Assembly: GCF_000364625.1 (NCBI RefSeq)
Contig: NZ_KB822604.1
Coordinates: 1-64,000 of the forward strand
Direction of reading: 5' to 3'
Origin: Pseudomonas thermotolerans DSM 14292
GTDB lineage: Bacteria > Pseudomonadota > Gammaproteobacteria > Pseudomonadales > Pseudomonadaceae
DNA: 64,000 nucleotides
Shown piece after piece: positions 34,645 to 43,881 of the stretch. A program made the translations under genes and the position numbers. Within the stretch, counting starts at the first letter, position 1. Each line of letters starts with the position of its first letter. The notes beneath the pieces were generated by a model that did no database searches, was not told the DNA's origin, and saw only the letters and a program-made list of their open reading frames with translations.

Positions 34645-35490
34645 TTAGCACGGCTTCCTGGCAACCACGACCTGACTCTTGGGCATTACCTGATCCAGGG
34701 CCGCCTTGATCCGTGGCCCGGCTGGCAGGGAAAGCAGGGTGGTCCATGTCCCGGCCCATTGCTCCAGCAGCGGATGCCAAGGCGGCGAAAGCGGCTGGTT
34801 CTCGCAGGCCCAGTACAGCGACCACCACACGGCATGATAGAAACCGTACTGCGTACTGCTCTCGACGATGAGCCCCGCCTCCGTCGCCAGCCTCTCCAGC
34901 TCCCCTCGCTTGAAAATGCGGATGTGATTGGGTTTCTGGAAATAGACCGAGGGCGCAATGTGCTTCTGCACCCCTTCGATCACCTCGTCCGGAACCGTCA
35001 GCAGAAACAGGGCTCCCGGTCTTGCCACCCGGACTAGCTCCGTCATGAACTGGGCAGGATCATCGACATGCTCCAGCACCTCCATGGCGACGACCCGGTT
35101 GACCCGGGCATCGGGCAAGGGGATAGGGTTGGCGTCCGTCACCAGTATCTCCACGTTGCGCGCCGACTCGGCCAGCAGGCGTCGGCGGGCGATCTCGAGC
35201 CTCTCTGCATCGACATCCGCCAGGATGATCTCCGCCCCCTGCCTGGCGCTGAACAGCGCGTAGCCGCCCTCGCCACAACCGATATCCAGCACCGTGTCCT
35301 GAGGGCCTATCGCAAACCCCTTGATGAGCTCACCAGTGTCGTTTTGCAGCCAACCGCTGAGGTGGATGTCAACCAAGCCAATATCAATGGCCTCGTCCTC
35401 ATCCCGTTGTCCCCGAGCGACGGGCATCGCCTCAGACGCAGAAGGTGATTCCGAGGCAGAAGAAAACAGGTGCTTGAGCCGATTCAGCAT
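34645..35490 (-). CDS. Class I SAM methyltransferase, LPS cluster copy 1
   Basis: 281 residues. SAM motif I is VLDIGCGEGGYAL (67-79); motif II is in ILADVDAERLEIA, and VVAMEVLEHVDDPAQFMTELVRVARPGALFLLTVPDEV follows. It has a Ser/Glu-rich N-terminal leader (about 10-35) and ends LDQVMPKSQVVVARKPC. It closely resembles the next gene upstream, including the C-terminal PKSQV-VARKP, so the pair arose by tandem duplication. It probably methylates sugar hydroxyls of the O-chain; the position modified is unknown. Confidence 0.82.
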   Translation of the reverse strand: MLNRLKHLFSSASESPSASEAMPVARGQRDEDEAIDIGLVDIHLSGWLQNDTGELIKGFAIGPQDTVLDIGCGEGGYALFSARQGAEIILADVDAERLEIARRRLLAESARNVEILVTDANPIPLPDARVNRVVAMEVLEHVDDPAQFMTELVRVARPGALFLLTVPDEVIEGVQKHIAPSVYFQKPNHIRIFKRGELERLATEAGLIVESSTQYGFYHAVWWSLYWACENQPLSPPWHPLLEQWAGTWTTLLSLPAGPRIKAALDQVMPKSQVVVARKPC

Positions 35491-35528
35491 AGTGATTCCT
35501 GATAGGGACCTTGCGTCCTGGGGACAGA

Positions 35529-36386
35529 TCAGAAAGGTTTCCGGGCAACGATTACCTGGCTCTTCGGCAGCAACTGATCCAGATGCCGCTTGATCGGAGC
35601 GAAGTCGGGCATCTGGATCAGTCGATGCCAGAGGCTCGACCAGTCATTGAGCAACGGGGAATAGGGCGGATGCACCACATCATGGGTTTCACCAGCTATC
35701 TGCCGCCCCGAGGCCTTGAGCTGCGTCCAGTAGATCAGCATCCACAGGCTCCAGTAGAAGCCATAGGAGGAGCGTCGCTCCACCTTGAACCCGGCCTGTT
35801 CAACCAGGGCGGAGAACTCCTCGCGCCCGAAGACATGTATGTGGTTCGGCCGTTCGAAATAGTGCGCCGGAGCGCAGTCACGCTGGATGGCCTCGCCCAA
35901 CGGATCGGGCACGGCCAGCAGATACAGGGCTCCGGGGCGCCCCACTCGCCAGAGTTCCTGCAGGACCTTTTCCGGGTCCTCCACGTGCTCCAGCACTTCC
36001 AGACAGACCACACGGGTCGCATAGGCATCCGGCAGGGGCAACGGCAGACTGTCAGAAACGAAACCCTCGACTTTTCGCGCCGGCGTTTGCCCCAGTCGCT
36101 GTCTCAAGGATTCGATCTTCTCCTCCACTACGTCGGTGAACACCACATGGGCTCCGCGCCTGGCACAGAACAGGGTCGCCCCTCCGGCGCCACAGCCGAC
36201 GTCCAGCACCACATCCTGCGCGTCAATCGGAAAACCGGAAAACAGCTCATTGCTGTCATTGACGAACCAGCCGCTCTGTACGGCATCGACTAGGCCGCAA
36301 TCCCGGGAGTCCACGTACTCATTGCCGTGCGCGGGCGTTTCATTCCTCGGGGCTCGCCTGCGCCTCCACCAGCCCAGAATGCTCAT
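35529..36386 (-). CDS. Class I SAM methyltransferase, LPS cluster copy 2
   Basis: 285 residues from the ATG at 36386, which overlaps the stop of the upstream glycosyltransferase (ATGA); the longer frame upstream is only that gene's shadow. SAM motif VLDVGCGAGGATLF is at about 60-73, followed by VVCLEVLEHVEDPEKVLQELWRVGRPGALYLLAVPD. It ends HLDQLLPKSQVIVARKPF. The two copies share domain order and both ends but differ in the N-terminal 30 residues. Target is presumed to be the same polymer. Confidence 0.82.
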   Translation of the reverse strand: MSILGWWRRRRAPRNETPAHGNEYVDSRDCGLVDAVQSGWFVNDSNELFSGFPIDAQDVVLDVGCGAGGATLFCARRGAHVVFTDVVEEKIESLRQRLGQTPARKVEGFVSDSLPLPLPDAYATRVVCLEVLEHVEDPEKVLQELWRVGRPGALYLLAVPDPLGEAIQRDCAPAHYFERPNHIHVFGREEFSALVEQAGFKVERRSSYGFYWSLWMLIYWTQLKASGRQIAGETHDVVHPPYSPLLNDWSSLWHRLIQMPDFAPIKRHLDQLLPKSQVIVARKPF

Positions 36387-37933
36387 GCGCAGTGCCTCCT
36401 GTCCGCCAGGAGGAAGTCGATCAGGCGCTGCTTCGCGGTGGCCTGGGAACAGTGCGCGCGCATCCGCTCGATGGCCGCCGCCGACATCCGTGCGTAGCGC
36501 TCGGGCTCTTCCTTCACGCATCGATAGGCCGCCCGGTAGGCTGCCTTGAGTGACGCCCAGTCGATCTGGTGCCGCAGAGTCCGGTAGGCCAAGCGCGGAT
36601 CATGGGACCAGGCCGTGGCGTCCAGCCAGCTGTCGACCACGAACCCCACCTGCTCGTCGATGTAATCGCACATGGCCGAGTGCCGCGGCGCGATCGCCGG
36701 CTTGCCGCAGGAGAGGAACTCCATCAGCGGCAGGCACTGGCCTTCGCCATGGGAGGCATTGACGGCGAAGGCGCTCGCCCGGATCAGCGCATCGAAATCG
36801 CTACCGTCGAGATAGCCATGAAGCAGCACGACGCGACATTCGAAGCGGGGCATGCGCGCCATCCAGATGAGCATGTCGTGCATGGCGGACAGGTATTCGT
36901 TGTGTCCCAGCTTGAAGACCAGGGTGGCGTCCGGGGTATGCCGGAAGGCGGCACAGAAGGCCGTCAGCATGTCCGCCCAGTTCTTGCGCCCGTCGTAGGG
37001 ATTGAACAGCGCGGTGAAGACCACCCCGGACAGCTCCAGCTCGGAGTCGGCCGGCAACAGTTCCGGCATCTGCGGCGTTACGCCGGCTTCCGCAGGACGC
37101 GGCGGCTCTACCATATTGCGCGGCTCCAGCCGCCTGACCGGCTCCTCGCTGACCGGCGCCTGCCTGGTTCTGCCTGGCAGGAACGGCAACAGTTCGCACA
37201 GCACCTTCAGATACCACTCGCCCAGGTAGCGGCGGGTGACTTGGTAGCGCGACTGCTGCCGACCCGAAGGTTGCTCACCGGAAGCCGCGGCAGTGGAGCG
37301 CTGGCGGGCCAGGGCGCTTTCGTGTTCGCGGATCGCCTGCACGACCCGGGCCGTGGCGTTCGGCCCCCAGATGTGCGGTGCCAGCCCCGGGTCGCGGGAA
37401 TCGACCACCACCGCCGAACGGGCCCGGATGCGTACGCTCCGCTCCAGCGGCAGCTCGCCGGGCACGTCCCTCAGCCTGGCGAACCTGTCCCATACCGGCG
37501 AAGGCACGGAAATGATCGGGAACCCGGCTCCCATCTCCCGACGTACCGCATCGACGATCATCTGCGAATGGGTGATGCCCCGGCCACAGGCGCGCAACGC
37601 GTGACGCCAGTCCTGACGGGGATCGTCCAGCCAGGGCTCGTTGGGGATGCTGGAAAACTCCCAGGCAAACACCGGGATGGTCGGGCAGCGCAGTCCCAGC
37701 TGGGTCTTGTGCGGCGGCGAGAAGGACAGGAACAGGCACTCTTCTCCCCTGCCCCGGGCCTCGTCGTACAAGGGGTCGACCTCCAGCTCCGGCCGTTCGA
37801 CCACAATGACCTCACCCAGCTGCCTGAGCACCGGCAGATAGTCGCGCAGCACGAAGTAGTAGCTGTATTCCGGCAACCCCATGCTGATCGCTATTCGCTC
37901 GGCAGTGACCTCCGAGTACACCAGGAACTTCAT
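36383..37933 (-). CDS. GT4-type glycosyltransferase, LPS cluster copy 2
   Basis: 516 residues from ATG 37933, which overlaps the preceding gene's stop (ATGA). N-terminal MKFLVYSEVTAERIAISMGLPEYSYYFVLRDYLPVL and CLFLSFSPPHKTQLGLRCPTIPVFAWEF resemble copy 1 strongly. A variable middle (about 215-310, including an arginine/glutamine-rich stretch) separates it from the GT4 C-domain with FTALFNPYDGRKNWADMLTAFCAAF and the donor-site run SHGEGQCLPLMEFLSCGKPAIAPRHSAM. The donor sugar is unknown. Position suggests side-branch or chain-end decoration of the A-band-like polymer. Confidence 0.8.
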   Translation of the reverse strand: MKFLVYSEVTAERIAISMGLPEYSYYFVLRDYLPVLRQLGEVIVVERPELEVDPLYDEARGRGEECLFLSFSPPHKTQLGLRCPTIPVFAWEFSSIPNEPWLDDPRQDWRHALRACGRGITHSQMIVDAVRREMGAGFPIISVPSPVWDRFARLRDVPGELPLERSVRIRARSAVVVDSRDPGLAPHIWGPNATARVVQAIREHESALARQRSTAAASGEQPSGRQQSRYQVTRRYLGEWYLKVLCELLPFLPGRTRQAPVSEEPVRRLEPRNMVEPPRPAEAGVTPQMPELLPADSELELSGVVFTALFNPYDGRKNWADMLTAFCAAFRHTPDATLVFKLGHNEYLSAMHDMLIWMARMPRFECRVVLLHGYLDGSDFDALIRASAFAVNASHGEGQCLPLMEFLSCGKPAIAPRHSAMCDYIDEQVGFVVDSWLDATAWSHDPRLAYRTLRHQIDWASLKAAYRAAYRCVKEEPERYARMSAAAIERMRAHCSQATAKQRLIDFLLADRRHCA

Positions 37934-39387
37934 GGCGCCAGGCTCCTGTCGAGTCGTGGTGCAAGCGTTTGGCTGATGGTGTCGAGGAACGCCCCGAGCG
38001 GTGCGGCCACTGCTTCCACGGAAGCGAATCCGCGCATCCTCGCAAACGCCTGTGCGGACATCCGCTGGTAGCGCGCAGGATCTTCCTTGGCCACCTGGTA
38101 GCTGGCCTGATAGGCCTCGAGAAGCGACTGCCAGTTCAGCCGGTGCCGGTGGGTCATGAAGATGCCGGTAGGATCGTGCGGCCAGCAGAACGGCTCGGGC
38201 GAGCACTTGATCAAGAATGCCAGCCGCTCGTCCACGTAGTCGGCCATGGCGGTGTGGACCGGAGCGATGCCCGGCCGGCCGGCGGAAAGGAACTCCATCA
38301 GCGGTAGACACAGTCCCTCGCCAGAGGAGGCATTCACGTAATAGGTCGTGGCGCCTATCAACTCGCGGTACTGGTGATCCTCGAGAAACCCATGCAGCAC
38401 CAGCACCCGGCAGCGGAACGGCGCCAGCCGCGAGAGCAGCGTCATCAGAACGATGCGGTAGTGCTCCAGATCGTGATGGGTCATCTTCACGACCAGCGTG
38501 GCGTCCTCGGTTTCCCTGAAGGCCCAGCAGAAAGCGGTGATCAGTTCGACCCAGTTCTTGCGGCTGTCGGCCGGATTGAGAACGGTGGTATAGACCACGC
38601 CATCCAGGACGACCTGCCGCTCGGGCTCTTCGGCCTCCTCCGGAGCCGCGGCGACGGACTCGGCGACAGCGTGCCCCTCATCGCCGGACCGATAAGGAAG
38701 CCGGATTTCATCCCACCAGCCCCGCAGCAGCGCCTTGCTGAGCTGCCACGCCTCCGCCAGGCGGCTTTGGGCGACGGGCTCGGCAGGTGGCGCCTCGACG
38801 ACCGGCTCCGGCTTGCGGACCAGACCATCCGCCGACAAGCCGAGGAGTGGACTGTCGATGACCACGCCCCGAAAGGAAAGCTGCCTCTCGCCCAGCGACA
38901 AGGACATGCCCGCTGGGTCCCCCAGTTCTGCATAACGATCCCAGACAGGAGCAGGTAACGCCACCACGGGGAAACGCTTTCCCATGGCATCTTCGACCAG
39001 AGCGGCGGCTTCACGACTGGTGCTGATGGCACCCTGCATCCGGGCAAAGGCATATCGCCAATCGTCCTGAGGATTGGCGCCCCAAGCGATCGACGGCAGG
39101 CTGTCGAACTCCCAGGCGAACACGGAAACGGTAGGGCAGCGAAGCCCCAGAGGAGTCTGCTGCGGGGGGCTGAAACTCAGAAAGACCACTTCGCGGCCGA
39201 GCGCGCCGTAACGCTCGAACAGCTCGTCCACTTCCTCCAGGGTCGCAACTTCGACGACGGTCCCCAGTCGCTCCAGCGCCGGGACGAACTCCCGCATCAG
39301 GAAGTAATAGCTGTACTCGGGCTTTCCCAACGATCCGTGGATAGTTTCTCCACTGATCTTCGAGCCGATGAGAATGAGCTTGTCCAT
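37930..39387 (-). CDS. GT4-type glycosyltransferase, LPS cluster copy 1 (first gene of the cluster)
   Basis: 485 residues from ATG 39387; a GTG at 39408 adding seven codons is an alternative and neither has a strong ribosome binding site. It has GKPEYSYYFLMREFVPALERLG, VVFLSFSPPQQTPLGLRCPTVSVFAWEFDSLP, a variable middle (about 195-270) and the C-domain YTTVLNPADSRKNWVELITAFCWAF plus SSGEGLCLPLMEFLSAGRPGIAPVHTAM. It is a tandem paralogue of the next gene. It heads the fourteen-gene LPS unit, so the main promoter should lie in 39388-39741. Confidence 0.8.
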   Translation of the reverse strand: MDKLILIGSKISGETIHGSLGKPEYSYYFLMREFVPALERLGTVVEVATLEEVDELFERYGALGREVVFLSFSPPQQTPLGLRCPTVSVFAWEFDSLPSIAWGANPQDDWRYAFARMQGAISTSREAAALVEDAMGKRFPVVALPAPVWDRYAELGDPAGMSLSLGERQLSFRGVVIDSPLLGLSADGLVRKPEPVVEAPPAEPVAQSRLAEAWQLSKALLRGWWDEIRLPYRSGDEGHAVAESVAAAPEEAEEPERQVVLDGVVYTTVLNPADSRKNWVELITAFCWAFRETEDATLVVKMTHHDLEHYRIVLMTLLSRLAPFRCRVLVLHGFLEDHQYRELIGATTYYVNASSGEGLCLPLMEFLSAGRPGIAPVHTAMADYVDERLAFLIKCSPEPFCWPHDPTGIFMTHRHRLNWQSLLEAYQASYQVAKEDPARYQRMSAQAFARMRGFASVEAVAAPLGAFLDTISQTLAPRLDRSLAP

Positions 39388-39741
39388 ATTATTTTGCACA
39401 GGCTTCACCCCTATGCGGCTTTCTTGTTATTCGTGTGCAGCAGGTATGACAGGACGCAGCTCCTCAATGGTCTCGCGCACTCAAGACCGGCACTTTCGCC
39501 ATCAAGGAAGGCCGATGAATAGCAACAGATAAACATTCATCTTGCAAGATCTTGGCAGCAATAAAGGCGAACTTGCCAGGATGTCGAAAGTTGCAGGAAA
39601 TTTTGTCTGACAATCCGACATCCCATGTTGAGCGCTTCCACTCGACGGGATGGCATTTTGCTCGCTAGTCCGTGGTCACATGCTCCGCTAGGCTTGCCAC
39701 TGAGCGCGGCAGCAGCCTCGCCTGCCATGGGAGATACATGC
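39388..39741. other. Divergent intergenic region between the LPS cluster and the first DUF2388 gene
   Basis: About 350 bases without a gene, richer in A+T than the flanks. It must hold the promoter of the LPS unit and probably that of the DUF2388 gene, but I see no convincing -35/-10 pair on either strand. Two small palindromes stand out: CTTGCAAG (39541-39548) and TTGTCTGACAA (39603-39613). I found no JUMPstart/ops element. Confidence 0.4.
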
Positions 39742-40059
39742 ATGAAACCTCTGCGCCTGCTCAGCGCCGCCATCCTGCTGGCCACCGCCACCGGCGTTTC
39801 GGCCACCAGCTTCGTCTACACCACCGACGCCACCGTCGGCGCCCTGCACGCCACTTCGGAAGTCAGTTCGGACATTTCCTCCTCGCTGAAGGACGACAAG
39901 GTGGTGCGCGCCGCCCGCGAGGACGCCGCCAGCTTCGTCGCCAGCCACGGTGAGATCCGCGGCGCCCAACTGGAGGCCGCGCTGCGCCATATCCGCAGCA
40001 GGCTGCCGGAATTGGCGGCCAGCGACATGCAGCTGGCGCAGGCGATCCTGGCCCTCTGA
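39742..40059 (+). CDS. DUF2388 (TIGR02448-type) secreted small protein, copy 1
   Basis: 105 residues with a signal peptide (about 1-21, LLSAAILLATATGVSA). The mature part has the family block VVRAAREDAASFVASHGEIRGAQLEAALRHIRSRLPE and ends LAQAILAL. This family is largely confined to Pseudomonas and its function is unknown. The ATG at 39742 has GGGAG about ten bases upstream; an ATG at 39727 would add five residues. Its N-terminal half differs from the other two copies in this window. Confidence 0.85.
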   Translation: MKPLRLLSAAILLATATGVSATSFVYTTDATVGALHATSEVSSDISSSLKDDKVVRAAREDAASFVASHGEIRGAQLEAALRHIRSRLPELAASDMQLAQAILAL

Positions 40060-40262
40060 GTCCCTCGGCGCTGGCTCTCGCCGGCGCAATCCGCTAGCCT
40101 TCCCGCCCCGAGCCCCGCTGCACGGAGCGGGAAGCGGCGCCCTCCGGCACCGTCCAATGCCGCCAAGACGAGATCACCCCAAGTATCGCCACGGGAGTAC
40201 GGCATCGATGGATCGCCGCCGTTCGCGGGGTCCGCGCCGTCCGTTTTTTCTGGAGTTTCTTC

Positions 40263-40577
40263 ATGCGTAGCAAGCTGATCGCGGCCGCCCTGGTTCTGTT
40301 TTGTGCCGGCGCGCAGGCCCAAACCCTGGTCGCCACTAGCAACATCCTGGTCCGCGCCCTGGACCGCAGCCTGGACTTCACCTCCGACACCACCACCTCG
40401 ATCCGCGACATGAAGGTGGTACGCGCCGCTCAGGACGATGCCGCCAGCTTCGTCGCCAGCCGCGGCGCGATTCGCGGCGCCCAGCTGGAAGCTGCGCTGC
40501 ACGCCATCCGCACGCAGATCCCGGAAGCCCGCGAAGCCTCCGATCTGGAGCTGGCCGAGGCCATTCTCGCCCTGTGA
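40263..40577 (+). CDS. DUF2388 (TIGR02448-type) secreted small protein, copy 2
   Basis: 104 residues with a signal peptide (about 1-19, ending CAGAQA). The mature part reads TLVATSNILVRALDRSLDFTSDTTTSIRDMKVVRAAQDDAASFVASRG and ends LELAEAILAL. It is nearly identical to copy 3 about 4.3 kb away, in protein, in DNA and even around the ribosome binding site (CTGGAG before ATGCGTAGC), showing a duplication. Function unknown; the mature protein is probably periplasmic. It lies about 200 bases after copy 1, suggesting a separate transcript. Confidence 0.87.
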   Translation: MRSKLIAAALVLFCAGAQAQTLVATSNILVRALDRSLDFTSDTTTSIRDMKVVRAAQDDAASFVASRGAIRGAQLEAALHAIRTQIPEAREASDLELAEAILAL

Positions 40578-40843
40578 GCCCCCACTGAAATCAGCTTCCT
40601 TCAGCCTGCCGGGCTGGCCAGTCGGCCCGGCACGACCACCGGAGTCGATACGCTGCCGAAGCAATTCCCGGAAACGGTTACGCTCTCCTCGACTTCCGGA
40701 CGAGTATCCCCTAGCCTGCTGAAACCGCTCTAGCACGCTGCTTACATTTGTAAATCCACTCGACATGCTGGCTATTTGCCACCTACCTTCTCGGCCTTTT
40801 CCGCAGGCTCCGCTCCTGCCCTTGCGCCTAGAAGGGGGTTTTC

Positions 40844-42823
40844 GTGTTGTTTCCGCGTCATCGGGCTCTGCTGGCCCTTGCCATTTCTTCCGCGGTTTCC
40901 GGTCATGCTCTGGCAGACATGGGCCCTCGCATCCACCTTGAGGATGAAACGGAGGCGCGCGAGTACCTCCACGGCACCTTCAACCAGCTAACCGGCTTTT
41001 CGGCCTACTCCGTCACCATTGGCCGGACTGAGGGACTGGACGTGCGGGCCGACCTGTCCGTCCTGGGACAGGAATTCGCCCTGAAGATCGTCGAGATGAG
41101 CGGCGAAGTAGCGCTCACCAATAGCAGGATCTCCAGCCACGTCGGTCTGCAGGTGGCCGGCAGCGGTACCGTGCGCCTCAACGGCGGGGCCGACCTGCAG
41201 GGTGATGATCAGGGCTATGCGCTGAAGAGCAGCGTGGCAAGCACCATCGACGTGATCATGCACAGCGACTCCCGCATCGTCGGCGAGGTGGGCGGGGTAC
41301 GCGAGCTGACCATCGATGCCGACGCCGAGGCCCCGGCCACCATCACGTCCAGCCGGATCCACGTGCAGCGCCTGAACGTGCTTAACGGCGAACTGCTGCT
41401 GCAGCGCCAGGGCACCGAGGTCACCGGCGACCTGCGCGTGGGCCCCAGCGGCGCGCTGCAGCTGCAGATCAACGAGCGGACCAATCCCGAGCATGCGTTG
41501 GTCAATGTGAGCGGCACCGCCACCCTGGAAAGAGGCTCCAACATCAACCTGGCCCTGTCCGCCCTGGAGAGCCTGCAGGCCAGCGAATACACCCTGATCC
41601 GCGCCGACGCACTGGTTGACCAGGGGACGAGCATCAACTCCCTGAACCCGCTGCTGAGTGTCTCGGCCGAGGTCGAGGACGACGAACGTCTGGTGGCGCA
41701 CATCGCCCTCGCCGGCAACGGCGACGATGGCGAGGGCGAGCTGGAGGACCTGGATGGGCGCCTGATCGACCAGGGCGTGAGCGACAACGGCCGGCGCGCA
41801 GCACGCAGCTTCGTCGCCAGCGTGCTGTCCCGGCTCGACGAGCAGGACCCGTTGTACCAGCGCTTCCTCAGCGACGATCCCGAGGAAGTCGCGCAGCTGC
41901 TGGAAGAACTAGTGCCGGAGGTCAGCGGCGCCGCCTTCCAGGCTGCGCTTTCCGCCTCCGGACTGACCACTGCGGCGCTCAACAACCGTGCCGCCGCGTT
42001 GGGCGCCAACGCCGGCGACCTGCTAACCGAGACCGGCGCCTGGGTACGGGTGCTCGACGGTGACGCCAAGCAGGGCCGCCGCTCCGGCATCGCCGGCTTC
42101 GACGCCGACTCCCGCGGCATCGTCGTGGGTGCCGACGGCAAGCTCAACGAATCCACCACTCTGGGCCTGGCCTTCAGCCACGTGCGTACCGACGTGGACT
42201 CCCAGCTCGGCCAGGAAACCGAAGTGACCAGCAACCTGCTCAGCGCCTACGGCCGCTGGGAGCAGGGCCGTTTCGGCATCACCGGCAGCCTGAGCTACGG
42301 CCTGGCGGACAACGACGGCAAGCGCTACGTGGCCGGCGAGGCCCTCAAGTCCTCTTACGACTCGCGCACCCTGGCCGCCGAAATCGAGGCCGGCTACCGC
42401 TACGACCTGGGCAACGTGGAGCTGGAGCCGCTGCTGGGCTCCCGCTACTCGCGGGTGAGCATCGACGGCTTCCGCGAGAAAGGCTCCGCCGCAGCCCTGG
42501 ACAACGGCTCGCAGGACCTGGAGGTCTTCGACCTGGGTGCCGGTCTGGCCGTCAGCGCCAGACTCGGCGAGCTCACCCCGCGGGCCCGCCTGATGGCCTA
42601 CCACGACTTCGCCCAGGACAGGATCCAGACCACCTCGGCCTTCATCCTCGGCGGCGAGAGTTTCATCGCCACCGGCGCCGATGCCACCCCCTGGACCTAC
42701 GAGGCCGACCTCGGCCTGGACTGGAGCCGCGGCCAGTACACCCTGGGCGTGTCCTACGACTACACCCGCAAGGCGGACTTCAAGGCCGACACTTGGAGCC
42801 TCAAGGCACGTTACGATTTCTGA
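40844..42823 (+). CDS. Autotransporter with short passenger and C-terminal beta-barrel
   Basis: 659 residues from a GTG with AAGGGGG just upstream. A signal peptide (about 1-24, ending GHALA) is followed by a passenger of about 260 residues with beta-helix-like repeats (VALTNSRISSHVGLQVAGSGTVRLNGGADLQGDDQGYALKSS style). Residues about 300-390 form a linker, and the autotransporter barrel (about 395-659) contains GFDADSRGIVVGADGKL, YGRWEQGRFGITGSLSYGLADNDG and a terminal aromatic YDF. No lipase GDSL or protease triad is visible, so the passenger may be an adhesin-like or structural domain. A strong terminator follows. Confidence 0.85.
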   Translation: MLFPRHRALLALAISSAVSGHALADMGPRIHLEDETEAREYLHGTFNQLTGFSAYSVTIGRTEGLDVRADLSVLGQEFALKIVEMSGEVALTNSRISSHVGLQVAGSGTVRLNGGADLQGDDQGYALKSSVASTIDVIMHSDSRIVGEVGGVRELTIDADAEAPATITSSRIHVQRLNVLNGELLLQRQGTEVTGDLRVGPSGALQLQINERTNPEHALVNVSGTATLERGSNINLALSALESLQASEYTLIRADALVDQGTSINSLNPLLSVSAEVEDDERLVAHIALAGNGDDGEGELEDLDGRLIDQGVSDNGRRAARSFVASVLSRLDEQDPLYQRFLSDDPEEVAQLLEELVPEVSGAAFQAALSASGLTTAALNNRAAALGANAGDLLTETGAWVRVLDGDAKQGRRSGIAGFDADSRGIVVGADGKLNESTTLGLAFSHVRTDVDSQLGQETEVTSNLLSAYGRWEQGRFGITGSLSYGLADNDGKRYVAGEALKSSYDSRTLAAEIEAGYRYDLGNVELEPLLGSRYSRVSIDGFREKGSAAALDNGSQDLEVFDLGAGLAVSARLGELTPRARLMAYHDFAQDRIQTTSAFILGGESFIATGADATPWTYEADLGLDWSRGQYTLGVSYDYTRKADFKADTWSLKARYDF

Positions 42824-42838
42824 ACGTGCCGCGCCGAC

Positions 42839-42864
42839 AAGCCCGCCGTCCGGCGGGCTTTTTC
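42839..42864 (+). terminator. Intrinsic terminator after the autotransporter gene
   Basis: AAGCCCGCC (42839-42847) pairs with GGCGGGCTT (42852-42860) around a GTCC loop, followed by TTTC. It sits 16 bases after the stop codon. Confidence 0.85.
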
Positions 42865-42881
42865 ATATGCAGGAGGAATGC

Positions 42882-43697
42882 ATGCGCCTGATAACCGCGG
42901 CCCTGCTGGTCCTGAGCATCGCCGGCTGCGCCAGTGCGCCGCTGGACATCCGCGAGCAGGCCGCGCGTCTCGGGCTCGAAGCCCGGGTGGAAAACACCGG
43001 CGCCCTGCCGGTGCAGACCCTGCAACCGCCGCAGGTGGACGGCTCCCTGCTGCGGGTCTACCTGGAAGGCGACGGCCGGGCCTGGATCACCCCGCGGGCA
43101 CCGAGCGACGACCCGACCCCGACGCAGAGCCTGGTCCTCGACCTGCTGGCCACCGACGCCACCCCGGCCGCCTACCTAGCGCGGCCCTGCCAGTTCGTCC
43201 GGGGCAGCGGCTGCCGCACCTGGCTGTGGACCGACGGACGCTATTCCGAACCCGTGGTGGAGGCGACCAACCGGGCACTGGATGCCCTCAAGGCGCGCCT
43301 GGGCATCGAGCACTTCGAGCTGGTGGGGCACTCCGGCGGGGCGACCATCGCCCTGCTGCTCGCCCAGCGCCGCGCCGACGTGGTGGCGGTGCAGACCCTC
43401 GCCGGCAACCTGGCCCCCAGCGAATGGACGCGCCTGAAGGCCCTCAGCCCCCTGCGCGGCTCCCTGGACCCGAGCACCGAGCCCGGGCGCCTGGTCGAGC
43501 TGCCGCAGCGCCACCTGCTTGGCGCCGCCGACCGGGTGATCCCCGCGGCGGTGGCCGACGTCTACCTGCAGCGGGTCGCGCCGCGCTGCGCCGAACGCCT
43601 GGTGGTGGCGGGCGCCGATCACCAGCATGGCTATGCCGCCGCCTGGCAACAGCTGAGCAGGCAGCCCCTGCCCTGCACCCTACGGTCCCGGCACTGA
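42882..43697 (+). CDS. Lipoprotein alpha/beta hydrolase
   Basis: 271 residues from an ATG preceded by AGGAGG. The lipobox LSIAGC places the lipidated cysteine at residue 16, so the mature protein is membrane-anchored. An alpha/beta-hydrolase nucleophile elbow GHSGG (S151) lies in FELVGHSGGATIALLLAQRR, and a late histidine in GADHQHGY may complete the triad. The substrate is unknown; esterase or peptidase activity is possible. It follows the autotransporter terminator by 18 bases and thus needs its own promoter or read-through. Confidence 0.8.
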   Translation: MRLITAALLVLSIAGCASAPLDIREQAARLGLEARVENTGALPVQTLQPPQVDGSLLRVYLEGDGRAWITPRAPSDDPTPTQSLVLDLLATDATPAAYLARPCQFVRGSGCRTWLWTDGRYSEPVVEATNRALDALKARLGIEHFELVGHSGGATIALLLAQRRADVVAVQTLAGNLAPSEWTRLKALSPLRGSLDPSTEPGRLVELPQRHLLGAADRVIPAAVADVYLQRVAPRCAERLVVAGADHQHGYAAAWQQLSRQPLPCTLRSRH

Positions 43698-43881
43698 CGC
43701 CTGCCTTCGGACGGACTGTCCCTGCACCGCCCGCTTCCGGGCGTAGAATGCCGCCGCGTCATCCGCCGGCCACCAACCGCCCGGCGGACCGGTGCGGTTT
43801 TCCCCGCGCCGTGAAACTCCGACAATCCACGGCTGGCGGCAGCCATGCCGCACGGGCTTATCGAACAGGACGAGGTGCAAG

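Noticed and set aside
39388..39741. JUMPstart/ops antitermination element for the LPS unit
   Set aside because: No sequence close to GGCGGTAGCGT was found on the minus strand in this gap.
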